Below, piece by piece: positions 17,850 to 26,868 of a stretch of DNA of 40,191 bases. The notes under the pieces were generated by a model. It made no database searches. It saw only the letters and a program-made list of their open reading frames with translations, and was not told the DNA's origin. Source of the stretch: Deltaproteobacteria bacterium (GTDB lineage Bacteria > Desulfobacterota > GWC2-55-46). The translations under genes and the position numbers were made by a program. The stretch covers positions 1-40,191 of the forward strand of contig JACRCM010000076.1 of NCBI GenBank assembly GCA_016219025.1, read 5' to 3'. The first letter of the stretch is position 1, and each line of letters opens with the position of its first letter.

Positions 17850-19772
17850 ATGAATCAATTCTATAAGAACATCGCCATGTGGCTCATTATCATCGCCACC
17901 GTGGTGTTGATGTTCAACCTCATAAGCTACAAGCAGCCCGGCAGCGATAAGGTCGTCTTCAGCGACTTTATCCAGGAGGTCGAAAAGGGCGGCGTCTCCG
18001 AGGTGGTGATACAGGGCAACGACCTCTCAGGCAAGCTCAAGGACGGCAGGGCGTTCAAGACCTACGCCCCGTTCTATCCCGACCTCGTGACGAAGCTGCG
18101 CGACAGCGGCGTGAAGATATCCGCCGAGCCGGTCTCCGAGGGCATGTCATGGGGGTCTTTGCTCGCCTCGTGGCTCCCGATGGCGCTCATCATCGGCGTC
18201 TGGATATTCTTCATGCGCCAGATGCAGTCCGGCGGGGGCAAGGCCATGAGCTTCGGCAAGTCCCGCGCCAAGCTATTAACCGAGAACCAGCACAGGGTGA
18301 CCTTCAAGGACGTCGCGGGCATAGACGAGGCGAAGGACGAGGTCGAGGAGATAATCGAATTTCTCAAGGACCCGAAGAAGTTCACGAGGCTCGGCGGCAG
18401 GATACCCAAGGGCGTGCTCCTCGTCGGCTCTCCGGGCACGGGCAAGACGCTCCTGGCAAAGGCCATAGCGGGCGAGGCCGGGGTGCCGTTCTTTTCGATA
18501 TCGGGCTCTGACTTCGTCGAGATGTTCGTGGGCGTGGGCGCCTCGCGCGTGCGCGACCTGTTCGTTCAGGGCAAGCAGAGCGCGCCTTGCATCATATTCC
18601 TCGACGAGATAGACGCCGTGGGCAGGCACAGGGGCGCGGGTCTCGGCGGCGGGCACGACGAGCGCGAGCAGACCTTGAACCAGCTCCTCGTGGAGATGGA
18701 CGGCTTCGAGAGCAACGAGGGCGTCATCATCATCGCGGCCACCAACCGGCCCGACGTGCTCGACCCGGCGCTCCTGCGCCCCGGCAGGTTCGACCGCAAC
18801 GTGATAGTCCCCAAGCCCGACGTGAAGGGCAGGGAGGAGATACTCAAGGTGCACGCCGCGAAGACGCCGCTCTCCGGCGACGTGAACGTGGACGTGATAG
18901 CCAGGGGCACCCCGGGCTTTTCGGGGGCCGACCTCTCGAACCTCGTCAACGAGGCCGCGCTCCTCGCCGCGAGAAGGGGCAAGGACAGGCTCACTATTGT
19001 GGAGTTCGACGACGCCAAGGACAAGCTCCTCATGGGCACCGAGAGGCGCTCCATGATAATTAGCGACAAGGAGAAGCGCAACACCGCGTACCACGAGGCC
19101 GGACATACGCTCGTGGCGAGGCTCATACCGGGCACCGACCCCATACACAAGGTCTCCATCATACCCAGGGGCATGGCGCTCGGCCTCACCATGCAGCTCC
19201 CCATAGACGAGAGGCATACGTATAACAAGGAGTATCTCCTCAACAACATCGCGGTGCTCATGGGCGGCAGGGCCGCCGAGGAGCTGATACTGCACCACAT
19301 GACCACGGGCGCGGGCAACGACATAGAGCGGGCCACTGAACTGGCCAGAAAGATGGTCTGCGAGTGGGGCATGAGCGAAAAGCTGGGCCCGCTTACCTTC
19401 GGCAAGAAGGAAGAGCACATATTCCTCGGGAAAGACATGGGGCAGAGGAGAGACTTCAGCGAGCACACCGCCCTTGAGATAGACGCCGAGATAAAGAAGG
19501 TCGTCATGGACAATTATGAGAGGGCCAAGGGCCTGCTTGAGGAGAGGACCGACGCCCTTCACAGGATAGCAAAAGGTCTGCTTGAAAAGGAAGTCCTCGA
19601 CGCAACGGAAATAGACGGCCTCATCGCGGGCGTAGAGGGCGTGGTCAAGGCCACAACTCAGGAGTCATGGCTCGGTTCCGCGCCGCCGGCAAGCGCGAGG
19701 CAGACGGCGGATGATCTGGCCGCTCCCGCGCCGGGGCACGACGCCCCCGCGCTCGGCGTCCCGGCCAAGTAG
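17850..19772 (+). CDS. ftsH: ATP-dependent zinc metalloprotease FtsH
   Basis: [28 protein letters not shown]; start 17850 with AAAAGGACGTGAAG SD; ORF-track N-term 28 aa are repeat-derived. Confidence 0.97.
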   Translation: MNQFYKNIAMWLIIIATVVLMFNLISYKQPGSDKVVFSDFIQEVEKGGVSEVVIQGNDLSGKLKDGRAFKTYAPFYPDLVTKLRDSGVKISAEPVSEGMSWGSLLASWLPMALIIGVWIFFMRQMQSGGGKAMSFGKSRAKLLTENQHRVTFKDVAGIDEAKDEVEEIIEFLKDPKKFTRLGGRIPKGVLLVGSPGTGKTLLAKAIAGEAGVPFFSISGSDFVEMFVGVGASRVRDLFVQGKQSAPCIIFLDEIDAVGRHRGAGLGGGHDEREQTLNQLLVEMDGFESNEGVIIIAATNRPDVLDPALLRPGRFDRNVIVPKPDVKGREEILKVHAAKTPLSGDVNVDVIARGTPGFSGADLSNLVNEAALLAARRGKDRLTIVEFDDAKDKLLMGTERRSMIISDKEKRNTAYHEAGHTLVARLIPGTDPIHKVSIIPRGMALGLTMQLPIDERHTYNKEYLLNNIAVLMGGRAAEELILHHMTTGAGNDIERATELARKMVCEWGMSEKLGPLTFGKKEEHIFLGKDMGQRRDFSEHTALEIDAEIKKVVMDNYERAKGLLEERTDALHRIAKGLLEKEVLDATEIDGLIAGVEGVVKATTQESWLGSAPPASARQTADDLAAPAPGHDAPALGVPAK

Positions 19773-19845
19773 AGGGCAAGGCAGTCCCGCGCATAGGCGC
19801 CCGGCGGCCTCTTTTCCGTCCGGCATAATAAAAAATCAAGATACA

Positions 19846-19914
19846 ACCCAGCGCCACTTTTCGCCGCGTAGCTCCGTGCCTGCACTGTTATCGGCGACGA
19901 AAGTGACGCTGGGT
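19846..19914. repeat. 69-nt long-stem inverted repeat
   Basis: acccagcgccacttttcgccg vs rc acccagcgtcactttcgtcgccg, 19 matched positions with a 2-nt bulge, 25-nt loop. Confidence 0.7.
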
Positions 19915-20147
19915 GAGTTGGTTCAGGCATGACCAACGCGCAGGGCGGAGCCGGGATTGCGTTCAATGGGCTTGTGCCCTATATTTATTTTACGGGCGGG
20001 CCGGGGCGGGCCGTGCCCGCCATTTGAATGGGTTGCCGTTCGGCAATAAAACCGCGAGTCGCGTATTTACATGGAACTGTTTTGCAATCCCCCCGCCCGC
20101 GTTGAAATTTGACCTCAGGATAATAACGAAGCATCAGGAGGCGCCCA

Positions 20148-21344
20148 GTGCTGCCGGCCAGACGCATCAACATAACTTCCGTGGAACGGTCGCGCACCGA
20201 GATGACGCGCATAGGCGTGGACCCGGCGGGCATAGGCATCATGACGCCCAAACAGTTCCACTATAACCTCAAGATAGACGGGCTTACCCCGGCGCAGGCC
20301 AACGTCCTTAAGCAGGACATGCTCTCCATAGGCGGCGAGGCGGCGGTGGCAAAGGGCGCGGCCTCGTGCTCCGTCGTCTCGACCGGCGCGCTCGTCTCCG
20401 GCACCGCGAGGCAGTTCGAGATGCTTATTGAAAAGCTGGCCGTCCAATCCTTCGGCCTGCCGGAGGTGGCGTATAGCCTCGGCACGGCCATAGCCAGTCT
20501 CGGCAAGGCGGGCTTCGTGATAAATGGGCGCAAGGGTTTGCTGATGACCGGGGGGCGCACCATCATCATGGGCATATTGAACGTCACCCCGGATTCGTTC
20601 TCCGACGGGGGCGCGTTTTTGGAGAAGGACAAGGCCGTGGAGCAAGGGCTCCGCATGGCGGCGGATGGCGCGGACTGGATAGACGTCGGCGGCGAGTCCA
20701 CGAGGCCCGGGGCCTCGCCCGTGCCGGTTGAAGAGGAATTGCGGAGGGTTGTGCCTGTGGTGGAGGAACTGTGCAAGGCCGGGCTGACGGTATCCATAGA
20801 CACCACGAAGGCCGCGGTTGCGAAGGCCGCGCTCGAGGCCGGGGCCGAGATGGTAAACGACGTAAGCGCCCTCGGCGCGGACATCGGCATGGCCGGGGTG
20901 TGCAGGGGGCACGACGCGCTCGTAGTCCTGATGCACATGCGCGGCGCGCCCGCGACCATGCAGTATGACGCGGAATACGACGACGTCATGGCGGCGGTCT
21001 TCGCGCACCTCGCGGAGAGGATGCAATTCGCGCGGGGCCGCGGCATCGATGAAGAAAAGATCATCATCGACCCGGGCATAGGGTTCGGAAAGACCGCCGC
21101 CGGGAATCTGACGCTCATAAGGAACATAGGCGAGTTCCGTTCGCTCGGCAGGCCGGTGCTCGTAGGCGCGTCGAGGAAGTCGTTCATAGGCAAGCTCACC
21201 GGAACGGATGCGTCCCAGCGCCTGCCCGGTACCATCGCCGCGCACACGGCGGCCATACTCGCCGGGGCCGACATCCTGCGCGTCCATGACGTGGCCGAGG
21301 CCAGCGCCGCGGCAAAGGTTGCGGACGCGATAAGAAACGCCTGA
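20148..21344 (+). CDS. folP: dihydropteroate synthase with N-terminal extension
   Basis: IIMGILNVTPDSFSDGGAFLEKDKAVEQGLRMAADGADWIDVGGESTRPGA. Confidence 0.95.
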   Translation: MLPARRINITSVERSRTEMTRIGVDPAGIGIMTPKQFHYNLKIDGLTPAQANVLKQDMLSIGGEAAVAKGAASCSVVSTGALVSGTARQFEMLIEKLAVQSFGLPEVAYSLGTAIASLGKAGFVINGRKGLLMTGGRTIIMGILNVTPDSFSDGGAFLEKDKAVEQGLRMAADGADWIDVGGESTRPGASPVPVEEELRRVVPVVEELCKAGLTVSIDTTKAAVAKAALEAGAEMVNDVSALGADIGMAGVCRGHDALVVLMHMRGAPATMQYDAEYDDVMAAVFAHLAERMQFARGRGIDEEKIIIDPGIGFGKTAAGNLTLIRNIGEFRSLGRPVLVGASRKSFIGKLTGTDASQRLPGTIAAHTAAILAGADILRVHDVAEASAAAKVADAIRNA

Positions 21345-21443
21345 TGGCCGATGTTAAAGGCCTGGCGCTGTGGCTATCGGACTGATCTACTAACGTGGTG
21401 GACGGTATTCCGTAAAACGGACGGGCAGCTGGAAGGTTCCTAT

Positions 21444-22565
21444 ATGAAATCGAGACCGGCCATTGACCCGCTGCAACGCGAGGCGGGAAAATTTGAATAT
21501 ATGCTCCGTAAGAATATCGAATGGCTGCGCGGGGGGGCAGGAATGCTTGCGGTGCCGTGCAAGACCGCAGTTGCGCGCAAGGCGCTTAGATTCGCGTGGG
21601 AGAGATCATCTGGCGTCGAATCAGCGGCGATATATAGATTCGGCGCGGCGCGGCATTTCGGAGTTTCCGTCGACGCCTGCGCGCTTATCGTCCGCTTTGT
21701 CCCTGATGGGCGGAGCAAGGAATGCCGCGATTACGAATCTCTTGCCGGCGATGGCTTCCCCCCGGCGCGCGTTTTTGGATTGAGAGACGGGCGGTTGGCG
21801 GCAGATGTCCCGCTTTATGAGAAACGGCGCGTTTTTTCCACGGCGGATGCAGGCGGCTGGCGTTCAGGGATTAAGCATGATTGTAGCAGCGTCTTTGAAT
21901 TGCACAAGGAAGGAGACCGATACGTCAATGGCCTCGGCGAGGCTGCCGACCTTGAAGATGATCTTGTTTTTCCGCTTTTAAAGAGTTCGGATTTGGCGTG
22001 CTGCAAAAAGCCTCATAGGTATCTGCTCGTGCCGCAACGGACAATTGCCGAAAATCTTAAATGTTTGGAGAGTTACGCGCCCAAGGTCTGGACATACCTT
22101 ATGACGCACTCATCGCTTATAGATAAGAGGGCGAGTTCCGTTTACAGGGGGAGACCTCGTTTTTCAATCTTCGGCGTGGGCGCATATTGTTTCGCGCCAT
22201 GGAAGGTGGGGATTTCGGGTTTTTATAAGAAGCTGGAGTTTGTCAAGGTGCCGCCGTTTGAGAACCGTCCGGTCATGCTGGACGATACGTGCTATTTCTT
22301 CGCATGTCAATCCGAGGGAGAATGCGATGCGCTGCATGATATCGTGTCATCGACTCCCGCAAGGGAATATTGGCCGTCATTGATCTCTTGGGACTCGAAA
22401 CGCCCTATTACGGCCGCGCTATTGAATTCTCTGGATTTATACGCCGTCGCGCGGGCGATAGGAAGAGATTGCGAAGCCGTGCGCGCCCTTGCCGGACGCA
22501 ATTGCGCGCCGCGCAGGATGGGCGCGCAAGGGCCGTCTCTTTTTCCCAAGGAAGCGGCGGTTTAA
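21444..22565 (+). pseudogene. C-terminal part of a DNA methyltransferase (target-recognition half), catalytic N-terminus absent
   Basis: MLAVPCKTAVARKALRFAWE...HFGVSVDACALIV...WRSGIKHDCSSVFEL...DLVFPLLKSSDL...FSIFGVGAYCFAPWKVGISGFYKK...VMLDDTCYFF; no SAM motif or NPPY/W anywhere in the ORF. Confidence 0.6.
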
Positions 22566-22723
22566 TTAAACGGCAATCTCCGACGAGAAAGGGTTGGTGG
22601 GAGCTTAAAAAATAAATCTATTTTAACGCGGCGCCGTATCCTTGTTCAATTTTCTTTTGGGAAATCAAAGAGTTCGGCCTTGCAAACTAAATCTATTCTA
22701 AATCAATTTTCCAAATATATTCC

Positions 22724-23515
22724 ATGTTCGACATCCTACTCCGTCTGCATAACATAGTCGAGGTCATCGACATCATCATCGTGGCGGTGGTCATCTACTG
22801 GCTCATGCTGATGTTCAAAGGGTCCAAGGCCGAGAGGATGCTCTGGGGGCTTGGCGTCATAATCATCGTCTATTTCGTCTCGCAGAGGGTGGAACTGCTC
22901 ACGCTCCACTGGATACTCTCGAACTTCTTAGGCTCCATCATCATCTTCATCATAGTCGTATTCCAGCAGGACATCCGGCGCGCCCTCGTGCAGATGGGCA
23001 AGCCGTTCAGCACGGCTGACATAAAGGTCGCGGGCGAGTATCTCGACGAGATAACCAAGGCCGTCTCCTCCATGTCGAGGAAGAGGACGGGGGCGCTCAT
23101 CGCGCTTGAGCGCTCGATGGACCTCGGGGATTATCTGGAGATAGGCGTGGAGGTCGACTCGCGCGTAACCAAGGAACTCCTCCTCTCCATCTTCGATACC
23201 GCCTCCCCGCTCCACGACGGCGCGGCGGTGGTGAGAAAAGGGAGGATATTCAAGGCGGGGTGCATCCTGCCGCTCACCGAGCGCGAGGTGAGAAAGTCCA
23301 TGGGCACCAGGCACAGGGCCGCCATCGGGCTCGCGGAAGAGACGGACGCGGTGATAATCGTCGTCTCCGAGGAGACGGGAGAAATAACATTCGTAGCGGA
23401 GGACGCGGTCAACGAGAGGATCGAGCCGGCCTGGCTCCTCGGCGAATTGAAGAGGCTATTCCCGGCGGTGGCCGCCGGATTCAGGCAGTATCTTCCGTGG
23501 AGGTTCGGCCAGTGA
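22724..23515 (+). CDS. cdaA: diadenylate cyclase CdaA
   Basis: Three N-terminal TM segments; LHDGAAVV and GTRHRAAIG catalytic motifs. Confidence 0.95.
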   Translation: MFDILLRLHNIVEVIDIIIVAVVIYWLMLMFKGSKAERMLWGLGVIIIVYFVSQRVELLTLHWILSNFLGSIIIFIIVVFQQDIRRALVQMGKPFSTADIKVAGEYLDEITKAVSSMSRKRTGALIALERSMDLGDYLEIGVEVDSRVTKELLLSIFDTASPLHDGAAVVRKGRIFKAGCILPLTEREVRKSMGTRHRAAIGLAEETDAVIIVVSEETGEITFVAEDAVNERIEPAWLLGELKRLFPAVAAGFRQYLPWRFGQ

Positions 23516-23569
23516 GGGGTTCCGAGATGAGAGGTCTCCATATCGGCGTTTTTCCGGGCGGGGGATAGG

Positions 23570-24217
23570 ATGCGCGGCTTTCTCCTTAAGAACCTGCGGC
23601 TCAAGCTGATTTCGCTTGCCTTTGCGTTTGCGTTGTGGTTTTTTGTTGCGGGGCAATCCTCGACCGAGCTTGGCATAATGGCGCCGCTTGGGTACAAGGG
23701 CATCCCCAAGGACATGGTGATGACGAGCGCCCCATTCGGCGAGGTGGAGGTCAGGGTCACGGGCCCCAGGTTTCTCGTCAACAACCTTGAGTCGTCCCGG
23801 ATAATCGCGGAACTGGACTTGAGCGGCGCCAAGGAGGGTACCAACAACTACAGGGTGCCCTCCAAGGACGTCTCCGTCCCCATGGGCGTCAGGGTATCGC
23901 GCGTCGTGCCCGGGGTGGTCGAGGTGCACATGGAGCGTCTCGTAGAGGTGGAACTTCCGGTAAGGGTCAGGTTCCACGGCAAGGCCGCCCCTGGGTTCAG
24001 GATAACCGGGGTGGCGGTGTCGCCGAGGACGGTCACGGCGAGCGTGCTCGCAAAGGACGCGCCCGGGCTTGCCGGCGTTTACACGAAGCCCGTTGACGTA
24101 AGCGGACTCGATGAGTCCGCGAGCGTGAGCGCTGCGCTCGACGCGCCGGAGCCGGAGTTCATGAATATCAGCGCGTATAACGTCACGGTGAGGATCACCG
24201 GGACAAGCGAGAGGTAG
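23570..24217 (+). CDS. cdaR: YbbR-domain protein CdaR
   Basis: [19 protein letters not shown]; YbbR-like repeats; between cdaA and glmM. Confidence 0.85.
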   Translation: MRGFLLKNLRLKLISLAFAFALWFFVAGQSSTELGIMAPLGYKGIPKDMVMTSAPFGEVEVRVTGPRFLVNNLESSRIIAELDLSGAKEGTNNYRVPSKDVSVPMGVRVSRVVPGVVEVHMERLVEVELPVRVRFHGKAAPGFRITGVAVSPRTVTASVLAKDAPGLAGVYTKPVDVSGLDESASVSAALDAPEPEFMNISAYNVTVRITGTSER

Positions 24218-24219
24218 CG

Positions 24220-25578
24220 ATGCATTCAAAAAAGAGGCTCTTCGGCACCGACGGGGTCCGCGGCATAGCCAACATAAAGCCGATGACCGCCGAGATGGCG
24301 CTCCAGCTCGGCAGGGCCATCGCCTATATATCCCGGAAAGAGGCCAGACGCCACAGGATAGTCATAGGCAAGGACACGAGGCTCTCCGGCTACATGCTCG
24401 AGGGCGCGATGATGGCCGGCATCTGCTCGATGGGCGTTGACGCGCTCATGGTCGGGCCGCTGCCGACTCCGGGCATAGCGTTCATCACGTCGAGCATGAG
24501 GGCGGACGCGGGCGTGGTCATCTCCGCCTCGCACAACCCGTATCAGGACAACGGCATAAAGTTCTTCTCGCGCGACGGATTGAAGCTCCCGGATGAGACG
24601 GAGCTTGAGATTGAGAGGTTCATCCTGGAGAACCACGACCCCTCGCACAGGCCCACCGCGAGCGAGGTGGGCAAGGCGTACAGGGTCGACGACGCCATAG
24701 GCAGATACGTCGTATTCGCAAAGAACGCCTTCCCCAAGGAGCTTACCCTCGACGGGTTGAAGATAGCCGTTGACTGCGCCAACGGCGCGGCGTATAAGGT
24801 GGCACCGGCGGTCTTCTACGAGCTTGGAGCCGAGGTCATCCCGATTGGCGTGGCCCCGAACGGCGAGAATATCAATAAAGAGTGCGGGGCGCTCCACCCG
24901 GAGAACGTCGCAAAGGCCGTGGTCGAGCGCGGTGCGGACATCGGCTTCGCCATCGACGGCGACGGCGACCGGTGCATCATGGTGGATGAGAAGGGCATGA
25001 TACTCGACGGCGACTACATACTCGCCATATCCGCCCTTGGCCGGCTCAAGGAGGGGGCGCTCGACAAAAAGACGCTCGTGGCCACCATAATGAGCAACTC
25101 CGGCCTCGAAGAGGCGATAACCGGCGCGGGCGGGAAGATGATACGGACGGCGGTCGGCGACAGATACGTGGTCGAGGAAATGTTGAAGGGCGGGTACAAC
25201 CTCGGCGGAGAGCAGTCAGGCCACGTGATATTCCTCGACCATACCACGACCGGAGACGGCACGATAACGGCCCTGCAGATACTCAAAAGGATGGTCTCGG
25301 AAGGCGCTAAACTCTCGGAGTTGGCCTCCGTCATGCGGACCTACCCGCAGGTTCTGGTGAACGTCAAGGTGAAGCAGAAGAAGGATATCGCGCAGATGCC
25401 TGAGGTCTACGGGCTGCTAAAGACCGTGGAAAAGCGGCTCAAGCGCAGAGGCAGGGCCTTTATCAGGTATTCCGGCACCGAGCCCCTCGCAAGGATAACC
25501 ATAGAAGGCGAACGCGAGGACGAGATCCGCGCATGGGCGGACGAGCTGGCGGCGCTTCTGAAAAAGGAAGTGGGGTAA
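24220..25578 (+). CDS. glmM: phosphoglucosamine mutase
   Basis: [13 protein letters not shown]...[19 protein letters not shown]...[15 protein letters not shown]. Confidence 0.96.
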   Translation: MHSKKRLFGTDGVRGIANIKPMTAEMALQLGRAIAYISRKEARRHRIVIGKDTRLSGYMLEGAMMAGICSMGVDALMVGPLPTPGIAFITSSMRADAGVVISASHNPYQDNGIKFFSRDGLKLPDETELEIERFILENHDPSHRPTASEVGKAYRVDDAIGRYVVFAKNAFPKELTLDGLKIAVDCANGAAYKVAPAVFYELGAEVIPIGVAPNGENINKECGALHPENVAKAVVERGADIGFAIDGDGDRCIMVDEKGMILDGDYILAISALGRLKEGALDKKTLVATIMSNSGLEEAITGAGGKMIRTAVGDRYVVEEMLKGGYNLGGEQSGHVIFLDHTTTGDGTITALQILKRMVSEGAKLSELASVMRTYPQVLVNVKVKQKKDIAQMPEVYGLLKTVEKRLKRRGRAFIRYSGTEPLARITIEGEREDEIRAWADELAALLKKEVG

Positions 25579-25648
25579 AGACCGTGATGCGTTTGAGGAA
25601 GCGGTCAGCTTTCTAACGCATCCCAGCCTTATAAAGGAGTCTTATAGC

Positions 25649-26365
25649 ATGCCCAGACTTTCAGTCAACGTGGATCACGTGGCGACGATACGCAAGGCGC
25701 GCGGCGCGAGCGAGCCTGACCCGGTGACCGCGGCGCTCATGGCCGAGCTCGCCGGGGCCGACGGCATAACCGTGCATCTGCGCGAGGACAGGCGCCACAT
25801 TCAGGACAGGGACGTATATCTCCTGAAAAACACCCTGAAGACGCGGCTCAACCTTGAGATGGCCGCCACCAAGGAGATGCTCTCCATCGCGCTTGAGATA
25901 AAGCCCGACATGGTGACGCTCGTGCCGGAGAAACGGCAGGAGTTGACCACGGAGGGCGGCCTGGACGTGAAGACCCAGCTTGAGCCGCTCAAAAAATTCG
26001 TAGCTTCCCTGAAAGACGGCGGCATCTCGGTCAACCTTTTCATAGACCCAAGCCCGGATGCGGTAAAGGCCGCTCACCGGATAGGGCCTGACGGAGTGGA
26101 GATACATACTGGCAGGTATGCGGATGTGCCTTTGACCGAGCGCGACTCCGAGTTGAAAAGGATATACGATTCCGTCACGCTCTCAAAGAGGGTCGGACTC
26201 AAGACTCATGCGGGCCACGGCCTCGACTACCACAATATAGGCGGCGTCGCGGCGATGAAGGAGATAGAGGAGTTTGCCATAGGCTTTGGCATCATCGCAA
26301 GGAGCGTCTACTCCGGCATAGGCGCGGCGGTGGCCGAGATGAAGAGGCTGATAGAGGGAAGATAG
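25649..26365 (+). CDS. pdxJ: pyridoxine 5'-phosphate synthase
   Basis: MPRLSVNVDHVATIRKARGASEPDPVTAALMAELAGADGITVHLREDRRHIQDRD. Confidence 0.97.
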   Translation: MPRLSVNVDHVATIRKARGASEPDPVTAALMAELAGADGITVHLREDRRHIQDRDVYLLKNTLKTRLNLEMAATKEMLSIALEIKPDMVTLVPEKRQELTTEGGLDVKTQLEPLKKFVASLKDGGISVNLFIDPSPDAVKAAHRIGPDGVEIHTGRYADVPLTERDSELKRIYDSVTLSKRVGLKTHAGHGLDYHNIGGVAAMKEIEEFAIGFGIIARSVYSGIGAAVAEMKRLIEGR

Positions 26366-26398
26366 GAGGTGGGAGGTGGGAGGTGGGGAGTGGGAGGT
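26365..26398 (+). repeat. G-rich ~7-bp tandem repeat (GGGAGGT), G-quadruplex-capable
   Basis: GGGAGGTGGGAGGTGGGGAGTGGG; four GGAGGT motifs. Confidence 0.85.
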
Positions 26399-26433
26399 AG
26401 CGCTGACTTTCCCGCTTCCCACCCGCCGTCATT

Positions 26434-26778
26434 ATGATACACGGCATCGGCATAGACATAGTCGACGCGTAGAAGTTCAGGGCCGTCATGGAGCGGCGCG
26501 GGAGCGGCTTTTGCGAGAGGCTCTTTACGCCCGGCGAGACCGCCTACTGCATGAGGCAGAGGCGTCCGCACGAGCACTTCGCGGCCCGCTTCGCGGCAAA
26601 GGCGAGCCTTGTGAAGGCCCTGGGCAGGGGCCTCGCGTTCAAAAGGATAGAGGTGTTGCGTGGAGAGGGTGGACAGCCTGAGATAAAGGCGGCAGACTTG
26701 GGTGAGGGGTTCAGGCTCGCCGTATCCATTTCGCATGACGGCGGCTACAGCATAGCGCAGGTCATAGTGGAGAAGTGA
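26434..26778 (+). pseudogene. acpS: second holo-ACP synthase, interrupted by in-frame TAG at codon 13
   Basis: MIHGIGIDIVDA-TAG(26470-26472)-KFRAVMERRGSGFCERLFTPGE...HFAARFAAKASLVKALGRG; frame otherwise open to 26778. Confidence 0.88.
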
Positions 26779-26796
26779 AATGGGAAAAATCCTTTT

Positions 26797-26864
26797 ACGC
26801 ATCACGCATAGAGCTGCGATTTACAAAGTAGCCCTATCTGTAAATCCCGCGCACGCATCACGGC
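26797..26864. repeat. dispersed GATTTAC-core repeat, copy E
   Basis: 26805-26864 is 58/60 identical to the reverse complement of 7095-7154; direct acgcatcacg at 26797-26806 and 26853-26862. Confidence 0.85.
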
Positions 26865-26868
26865 ATCT

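Noticed and set aside
18276-19562. 428-aa minus-strand ORF opposite ftsH
   Set aside because: Antisense shadow ORF caused by codon bias; the ftsH frame is unambiguous.
20115-21287. 390-aa minus-strand ORF opposite folP
   Set aside because: Same shadow-ORF effect; translation lacks domain-like character.
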